Part shown: in pieces, positions 1-10,000 of the stretch
Position numbering within the stretch: the first letter of the stretch is position 1
Layout: each line of letters opens with the position of its first letter
Source of the DNA: Ancylobacter koreensis
GTDB lineage: Bacteria; Pseudomonadota; Alphaproteobacteria; Rhizobiales; Xanthobacteraceae
Direction: 5' to 3'
Length of the DNA: 64,000 bases
Assembly: GCF_023016525.1 (NCBI RefSeq)
Contig: NZ_JALKCG010000003.1
Location: forward strand, 62,001 to 126,000
Made by a program: the position numbers and the translations under genes
The notes under the pieces: generated by a model
Databases searched by the model: none
The model's input: only the letters and a program-made list of their open reading frames with translations
Told to the model about the DNA's origin: nothing

Positions 1-1
1 C

Positions 2-1474
2 GTCGGCCTCGTCATCACTCACGGGCACGAGGACCATATCGGCGCGCTGGTCGACCTGTGGCCGCGCCTTGGCTGCACGGTCTACACGACGCCCTTCACC
101 CACGCGCTGGCCGAGGTGCGCCGGCTCGGCGAGCCGGGCGCGCCGAAGATCCCCTTCCATGTGGTGCCGACCGGCGGGCGCACGCAGATCGGGCCGTTCG
201 ACGTCGAGTTCCTCCCCGTCGCGCATTCGATTCCCGACAGCCACGCGCTCGCCATCCGCACGCCGCTCGGCCTCGTTGTGCACACGGGCGACTGGAAGAT
301 CGACCCGACCCCGGTGGTCGGCAACATCACGGATCCGGCGCGCTTCTCGGCACTCGGCGACGAGGGCGTGCGCGCGATCGTCTGCGATTCCACCAACGCC
401 TTCCGAGATGGGATTTCGCCCTCCGAGACCGACGTGCAGCAGGTGCTGGGCGAACTCATCGCCGCCGCGCCGAACCGGGTGGCGGTGACGACCTTCGCCT
501 CGAATGTCGCGCGCGTCCGCTCCATCGCCGAGGCGGCGATGAAGAACGGGCGCGAAGTGGTGCTGGTCGGCCGCGCCATGGAGCGCGTGGTCTCGGTGGC
601 GCGCGAGCAGCACATGCTCGACGGATTGCCACCCTTCCGGCCGGTGGACGCCTATGGCTTCCTGCCGCGCGACAAGGTGGTCGCGATCCTCACCGGCAGC
701 CAGGGCGAGCCGCGCGCCGCGCTGGCCCGCATCGCCGACGACGACCACCCCGACATCGCTCTCTCGCCGGGCGACCAGGTGATCTTCTCCTCGCGCACCA
801 TTCCCGGCAATGAGCGGGCGGTGAACCGCATCATCAACGCGCTGGTGCTGCAGGGCGTGAAGATCATCACCGACCGCGACGGGCTGGTGCATGTCTCCGG
901 CCATCCGCGGCGGGGCGAGCTGGAGCAGATGTACCAGTGGCTGCGCCCGCAGGTCGCGGTGCCGGTGCATGGCGAGCCGCTGCATCTGGCTGAGCATGCC
1001 GAGCTCGCACGCCGCATGGGTGCGCGGGAGGTCGTCCGCATCGTCGACGGCGACGTGGTGCGCCTCATCAGCGCCGATCCCTCCGCCTCGGCCGAGGTGA
1101 TCGAGGAACTGCCGTCGGGCCGGCTCTACAAGGACGGCAACGTGCTGATCGGCTCTGACGACCCGGCGGTCGCCGAGCGCCGCCGCATGTCCTTCGCGGG
1201 CCTCGTCTCGGTCGCCATCGCCATGTCGGGCAAGGGCGAGGTCGTCGGCGATCCGATGATCGACCTGTCGGGCCTGCCGCGCCTCGGCCTCGGCGGCAAG
1301 CCGCTCGACGAGGTGGTGGAGGATGCCGTCCTCGACTGCCTCGACGGCCTGCCCAAGGCGCGCCGGCGCGACCCGGACGCGGTCGCCGAATCCGTCACCC
1401 GTGCGGTGCGGGGCTCGGTGAACGCGGCCTGGGGCAAGAAGCCACTGTGCCACGTGCTGGTGGTCACGGTATGA
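2..1474 (+). CDS. rnj: Ribonuclease J, 5'-truncated by window edge
   Basis: The frame is already open at base 2, so the N-terminus lies outside the window; about 490 residues are visible. Visible residues 7-12 are HGHEDH, the metal-binding HxHxDH motif of metallo-beta-lactamase nucleases. HTGDWKID, CDSTNAF and SGHPRRGEL follow, as expected for the MBL plus beta-CASP core, then VHGEPLH and a C-terminal domain. RNase J proteins are usually about 550 residues, so roughly 60-75 are missing. The family does 5'-to-3' exonuclease and endonuclease work in RNA maturation and decay in the cytoplasm. The following mce and DUF1467 genes are its usual neighbours in Hyphomicrobiales. Confidence 0.93.
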   Translation, partial: VGLVITHGHEDHIGALVDLWPRLGCTVYTTPFTHALAEVRRLGEPGAPKIPFHVVPTGGRTQIGPFDVEFLPVAHSIPDSHALAIRTPLGLVVHTGDWKIDPTPVVGNITDPARFSALGDEGVRAIVCDSTNAFRDGISPSETDVQQVLGELIAAAPNRVAVTTFASNVARVRSIAEAAMKNGREVVLVGRAMERVVSVAREQHMLDGLPPFRPVDAYGFLPRDKVVAILTGSQGEPRAALARIADDDHPDIALSPGDQVIFSSRTIPGNERAVNRIINALVLQGVKIITDRDGLVHVSGHPRRGELEQMYQWLRPQVAVPVHGEPLHLAEHAELARRMGAREVVRIVDGDVVRLISADPSASAEVIEELPSGRLYKDGNVLIGSDDPAVAERRRMSFAGLVSVAIAMSGKGEVVGDPMIDLSGLPRLGLGGKPLDEVVEDAVLDCLDGLPKARRRDPDAVAESVTRAVRGSVNAAWGKKPLCHVLVVTV

Positions 1475-1570
1475 CATCGCGGCACGGGCGCTCCGGCCTG
1501 CGCGAAAGTTGAATGCCTTTCGCCGGCCGGACGTGCTCCAAAGGGCGCCGCTGAGGCGAGGGAGTGCGCA

Positions 1571-1975
1571 ATGATCGGCCGTCTGAACCATGTGGCGATT
1601 GCCGTGCCGGATCTCGACGCGGCTATCGCCACCTATCGCGATACGCTGGGCGGGCAGGTGTCGGGCGTCGTGCCCCAGCCCGAGCACGGCGTGAACACGG
1701 TGTTCGTCGCCCTTCCCAACACCAAGGTCGAGCTGCTCGGCGCGCTGGGTGAGAACTCGCCGATCGGCAAGTTTTTGGAGCGCAACCCCGAGGGTGGCAT
1801 CCACCATCTCTGCTACGAGGTGGACGACATTCTCGCCGCGCGCGACCGGTTGCTGGCCGCCGGTGCGCGGGTGCTGGGCTCGGGTGAGCCGCGCCTCGGC
1901 GCGCATGGCAAGCCGGTGCTCTTCCTCCACCCCAAGGACTTCCTCGGCACCCTCGTCGAGCTGGAACAGGCCTGA
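1571..1975 (+). CDS. mce: Methylmalonyl-CoA epimerase
   Basis: A 134-residue VOC-superfamily protein. It opens with LNHVAIAVPDLDAAIATYRD, where the histidine is the first metal ligand; IHHLCYEVDD supplies the second and the C-terminal LVELEQA the glutamate. The family interconverts (2R)- and (2S)-methylmalonyl-CoA in the propionyl-CoA to succinyl-CoA route. The ATG follows a GAGGGAG-type ribosome binding site. It sits 96 bp after RNase J and 9 bp before the DUF1467 gene, so the three are probably cotranscribed. Length and motifs fit the family well. Confidence 0.92.
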   Translation: MIGRLNHVAIAVPDLDAAIATYRDTLGGQVSGVVPQPEHGVNTVFVALPNTKVELLGALGENSPIGKFLERNPEGGIHHLCYEVDDILAARDRLLAAGARVLGSGEPRLGAHGKPVLFLHPKDFLGTLVELEQA

Positions 1976-1984
1976 GATCCCGCC

Positions 1985-2254
1985 ATGGGCGTCACGACCT
2001 ATATTGCGATCTACTTCATCGTCTGGTGGGTGGTGATCTTCACCGTCCTGCCCTTCGGCGTGCGCTCGCAGCACGAGGACGGCGCGGTCGAGGACGGCAC
2101 CGAGCCCGGCGCGCCCCAGCGCCCGCTGCTGCTGCGCAAGGCGCTCATCACCACGGTGATTTCCGCCGTCATCGTGCTGGTGTTCGCCTGGGCGGTCGAG
2201 ACCGGCCGGCTGCACGTCGACATGTTCCCGATGCCGTTCACGATCTACAAATAG
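1985..2254 (+). CDS. DUF1467 family small membrane protein
   Basis: An 89-residue protein with two predicted membrane segments, about residues 5-25 (IAIYFIVWWVVIFTVLPFG) and 52-72 (ALITTVISAVIVLVFAWAV). They are joined by a short acidic polar loop containing HEDGAVEDGTEPG. The N-terminal pattern, with a TxYIAIYFIVWWVVIFTVLPFG-like stretch, is characteristic of DUF1467, a family of unknown function found mainly in alphaproteobacteria. The gene begins 9 bp after mce and is followed by a terminator, so it ends the rnj-mce-DUF1467 unit. Confidence 0.85.
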   Translation: MGVTTYIAIYFIVWWVVIFTVLPFGVRSQHEDGAVEDGTEPGAPQRPLLLRKALITTVISAVIVLVFAWAVETGRLHVDMFPMPFTIYK

Positions 2255-2316
2255 GCGCCGGCACGCGGCGCCGGCCGGGCAGGGCGCATAGCCCGCAGGC
2301 ATTCAGGCAAAAAAAG

Positions 2317-2338
2317 AGGCGGGACCTCGGTCCCGCCT
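2317..2338 (+). terminator. Rho-independent terminator after the DUF1467 gene
   Basis: A perfect 10-bp GC-rich stem, AGGCGGGACC paired with GGTCCCGCCT around TC, is followed by GCTTTGTTT. An A-rich run (CAAAAAAAGA) precedes it, so it may also act on the opposite strand. It lies 62 bp after the stop codon. Confidence 0.85.
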
Positions 2339-2518
2339 GCTTTGTTTGGCCGCCCACACCCGATTCCGCGCCGTTTCGGCGTCTGTCGGGGGGCTTTCTT
2401 AGCCGTCATTCCTCCCGAGACCTGGACCGTTATCGCGCTCCTGGAGAGCGATCAGCGGACCTCTTTCTAGAGGCCGGCACCATAGAGCAAGAAATGCGGC
2501 CTTGTCATCCTTGCGTCG

Positions 2519-2548
2519 CAATAGAATGATGGTGCATTGCAATAGAAT
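2519..2548. repeat. Paired 10-bp direct repeat upstream of proS
   Basis: GCAATAGAAT occurs twice exactly, at 2519-2528 and 2539-2548, with start points 20 bp apart (about two helical turns). It lies 147-176 bp upstream of the proS ATG. The spacing would place two protein-binding sites on the same DNA face. No regulator is identified. Confidence 0.5.
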
Positions 2549-2565
2549 TGGGCTTCCGATCCGGT

Positions 2566-2593
2566 GCCCCGCCTGCGTTTCAGGCAGCGGGGC
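2566..2593 (+). promoter_or_regulatory. Hairpin in the proS upstream region
   Basis: GCCCCG (2566-2571) and CCTG (2572-2575) can pair with CAGG (2581-2584) and CGGGGC (2588-2593), leaving a 5-nt loop and a CAG bulge. There is no U-tract directly after it. It may be a leader structure of the proS mRNA; nothing further can be claimed. Confidence 0.35.
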
Positions 2594-2694
2594 GTGCGTG
2601 CGGCGCGCAAGGGCTTGTCTTTTGCCGACCGATCCGGTTTCACTCCGCCAGCACCGCCGCGCCTCCGTTCCGGCCGAATCGTGAGTTCCAGCCC

Positions 2695-4017
2695 ATGCGT
2701 CTGTCCCGCTACTTCCTTCCCATCCTCCGCGAAGTCCCGAAGGAAGCGGAAATCGTCTCGCACCGGCTGATGCTGCGCGCCGGCATGATCCGGCAGGAGA
2801 GCGCCGGCATCTATGCCTGGCTGCCGCTCGGCAAGCGCGTGCTGGACAAGATCTGCAACGTGGTGCGCGAGGAGCAGAACCGCTCCGGTGCCGTCGAGAT
2901 CCTGATGCCGACCATCCAGTCGGCTGATCTGTGGCGCGAGAGTGGACGCTACGACGACTACGGCAAGGAGATGCTGCGCATCAAGGACCGGCATGAGCGC
3001 GACATGCTCTACGGGCCGACCAATGAGGAGATGCTCACCGAGATCGTGCGGGCCTATGTGAAGTCCTACAAGGACCTGCCGTTGAACCTCTACCACATCC
3101 AGTGGAAGTTCCGTGACGAAGTGCGCCCGCGCTTCGGCGTCATGCGCTCGCGCGAGTTCCTCATGAAGGACGCGTACTCGGTCGATCTCGACTTCGAGAG
3201 CGCCGTCGTCGCCTATAACCGCATGTTCGTGGCCTATCTGCGCACCTTCGAGCGGCTCGGCCTCAAGGCAATCCCGATGGTGGCCGACACCGGCCCGATC
3301 GGCGGCAATCACAGCCACGAGTTCATCATCCTCGCCTCCACCGGCGAGAGCCAGGTGTTCTGCCATTCCGACTATCTCGGCATGGCGACCCCCGGCACCG
3401 ACGTCGACTTCCGGGACCCGGCGCAGCTCCAGTCCATCGTCGACCGGTGGACGAGCCTCTACGCCGCCACCGAGGAGAAGCACGACGAGGCAGCCTTTGC
3501 CGCGATACCCGACGGACAGCGCCTGTCCGCGCGCGGCATCGAGGTGGGCCACATCTTCTATTTTGGAACCAAATATTCCGAGCCGATGGGCGCCAAGGTC
3601 GCCGGCCCGGACGGCGTCGAGCGGCCCGTGCACATGGGCTCCTACGGCATCGGGCCCTCGCGCCTCGCCGCTGCCATCATCGAGGCTTCGCACGACGAGA
3701 ACGGCATCATCTGGCCGGAGGCCATCGCGCCGTTCCGCGTCGGCCTGCTCAACCTCAAGCCCGGCGACGCCGCGACGGATGCCGCCTGCGAGGCGATCTA
3801 TGCCGAGCTCGGCGCGCGCAATGTCGACGTGCTCTACGACGACACCGAGGAGCGGCCCGGCTCGAAATTCGCCACCGCCGACCTCATCGGCCTGCCCTGG
3901 CAGCTCATCGTCGGCCCCAAGGGACTGGCCACCGGCTCGGTCGAGCTGAAGCGCCGCGCCGACGGTTTCCGCGAGACTCTGCCGATCTCCGAGGCCATTG
4001 CGCGGATCACGGGTTGA
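2695..4017 (+). CDS. proS: Prolyl-tRNA synthetase, short form without editing insert
   Basis: A 440-residue class II aminoacyl-tRNA synthetase that charges tRNA-Pro. The chosen ATG gives [19 protein letters not shown], the usual start in alphaproteobacteria; upstream in-frame sequence does not resemble the family. Motif 1 lies around residues 30-75 ([20 protein letters not shown]). Motif 2 has [17 protein letters not shown] (about 141-157). Motif 3 has [13 protein letters not shown] (about 318-330). The anticodon-binding domain covers the last 110 residues. Length and direct continuity show the short bacterial form lacking the YbaK-like editing insertion. It begins after its own leader and precedes lolC. 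Confidence 0.95.
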   Translation: MRLSRYFLPILREVPKEAEIVSHRLMLRAGMIRQESAGIYAWLPLGKRVLDKICNVVREEQNRSGAVEILMPTIQSADLWRESGRYDDYGKEMLRIKDRHERDMLYGPTNEEMLTEIVRAYVKSYKDLPLNLYHIQWKFRDEVRPRFGVMRSREFLMKDAYSVDLDFESAVVAYNRMFVAYLRTFERLGLKAIPMVADTGPIGGNHSHEFIILASTGESQVFCHSDYLGMATPGTDVDFRDPAQLQSIVDRWTSLYAATEEKHDEAAFAAIPDGQRLSARGIEVGHIFYFGTKYSEPMGAKVAGPDGVERPVHMGSYGIGPSRLAAAIIEASHDENGIIWPEAIAPFRVGLLNLKPGDAATDAACEAIYAELGARNVDVLYDDTEERPGSKFATADLIGLPWQLIVGPKGLATGSVELKRRADGFRETLPISEAIARITG

Positions 4018-4147
4018 AGAAGGCCGGGCGAATCTGCGCAAGTGCTGACCGGCCGCCCGACTTTCGACACGGGCGGCACTACAAGTGCAGGACGACAGGT
4101 GCAGGCCGGTGAACGACCGGCATGACGGGACGCGCGGCGGAGCAAGC

Positions 4148-5467
4148 ATGGCGGGACGGAGCGAGGCGCGTCGGGGCAAGGCAGCGCAGGCGCACGCCGC
4201 CGCCGAGCCGACCGGCTCACGGCCCTTCAGCGCCTTCGAGTGGATGCTGTCGCTGCGTTACCTCCGCGCGCGCCGCAAGGAAGGCTTCATCTCGGTCATC
4301 GCCGGCTTCTCCTTCCTCGGCATCATGCTCGGCGTCGCCACGCTCATCATCGTCATGGCGGTGATGAACGGTTTCCGCACCGAGCTGCTGTCGAAGATTC
4401 TCGGCCTCAACGGCCACATGCTGGTGCAGCCCATCGACGGCCCGCTGACCGATTACGAGGCCGTCGCCCAGCGCATCGCCGGCGTGCCGGGCATCAAGCT
4501 CGCCGTGCCGTTGGTGGAAGGGCAGGCGCTGGCCTCTTCGGCCTTCAACGCCGGCGGCGTGCTGGTGCGCGGGCTCTCCGAGAAGAACCTGCGCGCGCTG
4601 CCGGCCATCGGCGCCAACATCAAGGCCGGCACGCTGGACGGCTTCGACGAGGGCTCCGGCGTCGCCATAGGCAAGCGCCTCGCCGACCAGCTCTCGCTGC
4701 AGGCGGGCGACAATCTCACGCTCGTCGCCCCGCGCGGCGCGGTGACGCCCATGGGCACGACGCCGCGCATCAAGGTCTACAAGATCGCCGCAGTGTTCGA
4801 GATCGGCATGTCGGAATATGACAGCGCCTTCGTCTTCATGCCGCTCGCCGAGAGCCAGGCCTATTTCAACAAGGACGGCGACGTCACCGCCATCGAGGTC
4901 TACACCGACAATCCCGACGCCATCGAGGGCTACCGCTCGGCGGTGCAGGCGGCAGCCGGGCGGCCGATCTACATCGTCGACTGGCGCCAGCGAAACGCGA
5001 CCTTCTTCAATGCGCTGCAGGTCGAGCGCAACGTGATGTTCCTCATCCTGACGCTCATCGTCGTGGTGGCGGCGTTCAACATCGTCTCCGGCCTCAACAT
5101 GCTGGTGAAGGATAAGGGCCGCGACATCGGCATCCTGCGCACCATGGGCGCGACGCGCGGGGCGATCATGCGCGTCTTCCTCGTCACCGGCGCCGCCATC
5201 GGCGTGGTTGGCACGCTCGCCGGCTTCCTGCTCGGGCTGCTCGTGTGCCTGAATGTCGAGGAAATCCGCCAGTTCATCTCGTGGCTGACATCGACCGAGC
5301 TGTTCTCGCCGGAGCTCTATTATCTCAGCCGCCTGCCGGCCGAGATGAACGCCGGCGAGACCGCCACCGTCGTGGTCATGGCGCTCGTCCTGTCCTTCCT
5401 GGCCCCGCTCTACCCGTCCTGGCGCGCCGCGCGCCTCGATCCGGTGGAAGCGCTGCGCTACGAATAG
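4148..5467 (+). CDS. lolC: LolC/LolE-type lipoprotein-releasing permease
   Basis: A 439-residue inner-membrane subunit of the exporter that releases outer-membrane lipoproteins to LolA. From the chosen [29 protein letters not shown] is followed by the first membrane helix (about 50-75). A long periplasmic domain follows to about residue 295. The FtsX-type domain carries three C-terminal helices and the family hallmark [16 protein letters not shown]. The end, [11 protein letters not shown], is typical. A GTG 63 bp upstream is also in frame, but the extension is poor in family-like residues. lolD follows after 10 bp, so the two form one transcription unit. Confidence 0.9.
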   Translation: MAGRSEARRGKAAQAHAAAEPTGSRPFSAFEWMLSLRYLRARRKEGFISVIAGFSFLGIMLGVATLIIVMAVMNGFRTELLSKILGLNGHMLVQPIDGPLTDYEAVAQRIAGVPGIKLAVPLVEGQALASSAFNAGGVLVRGLSEKNLRALPAIGANIKAGTLDGFDEGSGVAIGKRLADQLSLQAGDNLTLVAPRGAVTPMGTTPRIKVYKIAAVFEIGMSEYDSAFVFMPLAESQAYFNKDGDVTAIEVYTDNPDAIEGYRSAVQAAAGRPIYIVDWRQRNATFFNALQVERNVMFLILTLIVVVAAFNIVSGLNMLVKDKGRDIGILRTMGATRGAIMRVFLVTGAAIGVVGTLAGFLLGLLVCLNVEEIRQFISWLTSTELFSPELYYLSRLPAEMNAGETATVVVMALVLSFLAPLYPSWRAARLDPVEALRYE

Positions 5468-5477
5468 GAGGACGGCC

Positions 5478-6173
5478 ATGTCCCTCGCATCCCCGCAGGC
5501 GGCACTCCGGCTGGAGAAGGTCGAGCGCAGCTACTCCCAGGGCGATGACCGGCTCGATATCCTGCGCGGGGCCGACTTCACCGTGATGGAAGGCCAGTCG
5601 GTGGCGCTGGTGGCGCCCTCGGGCACCGGCAAGTCGACTCTGCTGCACATTGCCGGCCTGCTGGAGCATCAGGACGCCGGCGAGGTGTTCATCGGCGGCA
5701 AGGCGACCGCTGGTCTTCCCGACGCCGAGCGCACGCGCATCCGCCGCGTCGATGTCGGCTTCGTCTACCAGTTCCACCATCTGCTGCCGGAGTTCTCGGC
5801 GCAGGAGAACGTGATGCTGCCGCAGATGATCCGCGGCCTCTCCCGCAAGGAGGCGGCCGCGCGCGCGGCGGAACTGCTCGGCTATCTCGGCCTCGCCAAG
5901 CGCCTCGATCACCGGCCGGGCGAACTTTCCGGCGGCGAGCAGCAGCGCGTCGCCATCGCCCGCGCCGTGGCCAATGCGCCGCGCGTGCTCCTCGCCGACG
6001 AGCCGACCGGCAATCTCGATCCCAACACCGCCGACCACGTTTTCCACGCCCTGTCGCAGCTCGTCGAGGCTACCGGGCTGGCGGCGGTGATCGCCACGCA
6101 TAATCTCGAACTGGCGGGCCGCATGCATCGCCGCGTCACCCTTCAGGAAGGGCACGTGGTCGAATTGCGCTGA
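5478..6173 (+). CDS. lolD: LolD ATP-binding subunit of the lipoprotein exporter
   Basis: A 231-residue ABC ATPase that powers the LolC-type permease encoded just upstream. Walker A is APSGTGKST (about residues 50-58), the Q-loop region is [12 protein letters not shown], the signature is [14 protein letters not shown], Walker B is [12 protein letters not shown], and the switch histidine is in VIATHN. A perfect AGGAGG sits 8 bp before the ATG. The 10-bp gap to the permease and the order lolC-lolD-dnaE match the usual alphaproteobacterial arrangement. Confidence 0.94.
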   Translation: MSLASPQAALRLEKVERSYSQGDDRLDILRGADFTVMEGQSVALVAPSGTGKSTLLHIAGLLEHQDAGEVFIGGKATAGLPDAERTRIRRVDVGFVYQFHHLLPEFSAQENVMLPQMIRGLSRKEAAARAAELLGYLGLAKRLDHRPGELSGGEQQRVAIARAVANAPRVLLADEPTGNLDPNTADHVFHALSQLVEATGLAAVIATHNLELAGRMHRRVTLQEGHVVELR

Positions 6174-6254
6174 CCGCGCGGGCGGGCGCGATTACCGCCC
6201 CGTGGCGGTATTATCGTGTATTGTCGATTGCGTTGACGCGCACGGATCGCCGCC

Positions 6255-6710
6255 ATGCTGGATCACCTGCTCAAGGCCGATCATATGACGCTCCTCGCCG
6301 GCAGCGTCGCCGTGGTGATCGTCCTGATCATCCTGCTGCGCTGGACCGGCCAGCGCGTGGCGATGCCGCGCGCCTCGCTGGCGCTCAAGGGCGACGGCAC
6401 GTTCGACTACGGCATCGCCGGCACGCAGGCGCACCAGCCCGCGCTGGCCCGCATCGCCGGGCGCCGCCCTTCCGACATGGGAGAGGAGCGCGTCGCCGAG
6501 CTGGTCGCCTCCGTCACCGAGACCGGCCAGCCGTCCGTCATCGCCGTGCAGGTCGAGGGCGCGCATGTCGGGGACATCCACGGGCGCGACATCCCGCATT
6601 TCCACGCCGCCACCGGCGGGCGCGTCGCCGCCTGCAACGCGGTGGTGCTGAAGGAGAAGGGCGTGCTGACCGTCAGGCTCGACGTCGTCTGGCCGCCCCG
6701 GCTCACCTAA
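6255..6710 (+). CDS. Unrecognised membrane-anchored protein
   Basis: A 151-residue protein I cannot name. Residues 10-29 (HMTLLAGSVAVVIVLIILLR) form one N-terminal membrane anchor, leaving a soluble domain of about 120 residues. That domain has the pattern LARIAG...ERVAELVASVTE...VIAVQVEGAHVGDIHGRD...GGRVAACNAVV...VRLDVVWP. This loosely recalls a small beta-rich, HIRAN-like module in which a value pair such as VAVxVxGxxVGxL recurs; the likeness is weak and only by eye. It stands between lolD and a tiny membrane peptide. GC content and codon use resemble the neighbours, so it looks native. Confidence 0.6.
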   Translation: MLDHLLKADHMTLLAGSVAVVIVLIILLRWTGQRVAMPRASLALKGDGTFDYGIAGTQAHQPALARIAGRRPSDMGEERVAELVASVTETGQPSVIAVQVEGAHVGDIHGRDIPHFHAATGGRVAACNAVVLKEKGVLTVRLDVVWPPRLT

Positions 6711-6851
6711 GCGGCTGAACTCTCCCGCCGATTCGCAGTGGCCCGGAGGCTGTTGGCATTTCGTCAACCATCACCGGGAACGAAAGAAGAACATGGCTGG
6801 ACTCTGGGGATTATGGGGGTAATGTTCTCTCTATGTTCCAAGGAGGTCGCC

Positions 6852-6950
6852 ATGATCCGCATCTTCGTACAGGAAGCCGCCGCCCTCGCATCCCTCGGCC
6901 TGTTCATCGCCATGATCGGCATCTGGGCCGGCGTCATCACGGGCGTCTGA
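6852..6950 (+). CDS. 32-residue membrane peptide
   Basis: A very short frame supported by an unusually good ribosome binding site: AAGGAGGT ends 5 bp before the ATG. The product begins MIRIFVQEAAALASLGLF and has one hydrophobic helix covering roughly residues 9-31 (ALASLGLFIAMIGIWAGVI), with almost no soluble part. The frame is open further upstream, but that sequence is not protein-like. Function is unknown; single-helix peptides of this size often attach to membrane complexes, which is inference here. It precedes dnaE by about 100 bp. Confidence 0.6.
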   Translation: MIRIFVQEAAALASLGLFIAMIGIWAGVITGV

Positions 6951-7053
6951 ATCCCCGCCGCCCTGAGGACAGCGGGGAGGAGCCGCCCCGGCGGCTGGAC
7001 GCACCGGCGCCCGGCCGTCAGCATTGAGCTTCGCCGAATCGCGGGAGGATGGA

Positions 7054-10000
7054 ATGGCAGAGGCAGAGGTCGGGTTCGTTCACCTGCATGTGCATTCCGC
7101 CTTCTCGCTGCTGGAAGGCGCGCTCACCATCGGCAAGCTTGCCGAGCTCGCCAAGAAGGACCGGCAGCCGGCCATCGCGCTGACCGACACCGGCAATCTG
7201 TTCGGAGCGCTGGAATTCTCGGAGAAGCTGGCGGGCAGCGGCATCCAGCCGATCCTCGGTTGCGCGCTGGCGGTGGATTTTCCCGGCCCCGCGCCTCGTG
7301 GCCCCGCCGGCGCGGAGCGGCCGCGCATCGTTCTCCTCGCGATGAACGAGCAGGGCTGGACCAACCTGATGGAGCTGGTCTCGCGCTCCTATCTCGACAC
7401 CGCCTCGGACGGCGCACCGCACATCAAGCTAGACTGGCTGACGGGCCGCGCCGAGGGGCTGATCGCGCTCACGGGGGGCCCCGGCGGCCCGATAGACCGC
7501 GCGTTGGTCGCCGGCAGCAACGATCTCGCCGAGCAGCGCCTTTTCGCGCTTTCCGAACTGTTCGGCGACCGGCTCTATGTCGAGATCCAGCGCCACGGCG
7601 TCGCCGAGGAACGCCGGGTCGAGCCGGCGCTGGTTGAACTCGCCTACCGGCTGGAACTGCCGCTGGTGGCGACCAACGAGCCCTTCTTCGCCACCCAGGA
7701 CGACTATGAGGCGCATGACGCGCTGATCTGCATCGCCGAGGGCCGGCTGGTGGCCGAGCCGGACCGGCGCCAGCTCACGCCGGAGCACCGCTTCCGTACC
7801 CGCGCCGAAATGGCGGCGATGTTCGCCGACCTGCCGGAGGCGCTCGTCAACACGGTGGAGATCGCCCGCCGCTGCGCCTATCGCCCGCGCACGGTGAAGC
7901 CGATCCTTCCGCGCTTTACGCTCGATCGCGACGAGGCGGAGGAACTGCGTCTGCAGGCGGAGGAGGGGCTCGCCCGTCGTCTCGCCGTGCACGGTCCCGC
8001 GCCGGGGCTGACGCAGAAGGACTACGAGGACCGGCTCGCCTTCGAGCTCTCCATCATCGAGAAGATGAAGTTCCCCGGCTACTTCCTCATCGTGTCGGAC
8101 TTCATCAAATGGGCGAAGGCGCAGGGCATTCCGGTCGGCCCGGGGCGCGGCTCGGGCGCGGGTTCGCTCGTCGCCTATTCGCTCACCATCACCGATCTCG
8201 ACCCGCTGCGTTTCGGCCTGCTCTTCGAGCGCTTCCTCAATCCCGAGCGCGTGTCGATGCCCGACTTCGACATCGACTTCTGCCAGGAACGCCGCGACGA
8301 GGTGATCCGCTACGTGCAGCAGCGCTACGGGCGCGATCAGGTGGCGCAGATCATTACCTTCGGTACGCTGCAGGCGCGCGGCGTGCTGCGCGACGTCGGC
8401 CGCGTGCTGGAAATGCCCTACGGGCAGGTCGACAAGCTCTGCAAGCTGGTTCCGCAGAACCCGGCCAACCCCGTCACGCTCAAGCAGGCCATCGGCGACG
8501 AGCCGCGCCTTCAGGCGGAGAGCGAGGCCAACCCGGTGGTGAAGCGGGCCTTCGACATCGCGACCCGCCTCGAAGGGCTCAACCGCCACGCCTCCACCCA
8601 TGCCGCCGGCATCGTCATCGGCGACCGTCCGCTGGCCCGCCTCGTCCCGCTCTACCGAGACCCGCGCTCGGACATGCCGGTGACGCAGTACAACATGAAG
8701 TGGGTGGAGCAGGCCGGGCTGGTGAAGTTCGACTTCCTCGGCCTGAAGACGCTGACCGTGCTGCAGACGGCGGTGCGCCTCGTCGCCCAGCGCGGCATTG
8801 CGCTCGACCTCTCGACCATCCCGCTCGACGATCCCAAATCCTACGCCATGCTCACCCGCGGCGAGACGGTGGGCGTGTTCCAGGTGGAAAGCGCGGGCAT
8901 GCGGCGCGCCCTCGTCGACATGAAGCCGGACCGGCTGGAGGACATCATCGCTCTGGTGGCGCTCTATCGCCCCGGCCCGATGGCGAACATCCCGGTCTAT
9001 TGCGCGGTGAAGAACGGGCAGGAACAGGCCGCCTATGCCCACCCCGCGCTGGAAGGCAGCCTGAAGGAGACCTACGGCGTCATCATCTACCAGGAACAGG
9101 TGATGCAGATCGCGCAGACGCTGTCGGGCTATTCGCTCGGCGAAGCCGACCTGCTGCGCCGCGCCATGGGCAAGAAGATCCGCGCCGAGATGGACAAGCA
9201 GCGCGAGCGCTTCGTCTCCGGCGCCGTGGAACGCGCCGTGCCCAAGGCCAAGGCGTCGGAGATATTCGACCTTCTGGCCAAGTTCGCGGACTACGGCTTC
9301 AACAAGAGCCACGCCGCCGCCTATGCGCTGGTCGCCTACCAGACGGCCTACATGAAGGCCAACTACCCCACCGAGTTCCTCGCCGCCTCGATGACGCTCG
9401 ACATGGGCAACACCGACAAGCTGGCCGAATTCCGCCAGGAAGCGCAGCGTCTCGGCATCGAGGTCGTGCCGCCCTCGGTGAACCATTCGGGCCGCGAATT
9501 CGCTGTGAAGGACGGGCGCATCCTCTATGCGCTCGCCGCCATCAAGGGCGTGGGCGTGCACGCGGTCGACGCCATCGTGGAGGCGCGCGGGGAGCGGCCC
9601 TTCGCCAGCCTTTCGGACTTCGCCGCCCGCATCAACGCCAAGGCGCTGAACAAGCGGACGATGGAGAGCCTGGTCAATGCCGGCGCCTTCGACATGCTGG
9701 AAAAGAACCGCGCGCGCGCGTCGGCGGCCATCGACCCGGTGCTGGCCCACGCCGCCTCGGTTGGCGCGGAAGTGGCGTCGGGCCAGTGGAACATGTTCGG
9801 CGGGCCTGCGGAGGCCGCCGAGCTGCCGCTGCCCAACGCCGCGCCCTGGCTGCCGGCCGAGAAGCTCCAGCGCGAATACGACGCCATCGGCTTCTTCCTC
9901 ACCGGCCACCCGCTCGACGATTACGGCAAGGCGCTGGAACGGCTGCGCGTGCAGCGCTGGACCGACTTCACCCGCTCGGTGCGCGCCGGCTCCATCGCCG

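Larger units (their letters stand above)
2255..2694. other. Gene-free region upstream of proS (440 bp)
   Basis: This region holds the terminator at 2317-2338. An exact 10-bp direct repeat, GCAATAGAAT, occurs at 2519-2528 and 2539-2548, a 20-bp period. A leader hairpin lies at 2566-2593, with GCCCCG/CGGGGC and CCTG/CAGG pairing and a 3-nt bulge. An open frame runs upstream of the proS start, but its residues do not match ProS N-termini, so I treat the stretch as promoter and leader. Confidence 0.6.

Noticed and set aside
5625-5655. APSGTGKST in LolD as a damaged Walker A motif
   Set aside because: The GxxGxGKS/T pattern tolerates alanine at the first position, and all other ABC motifs are intact.
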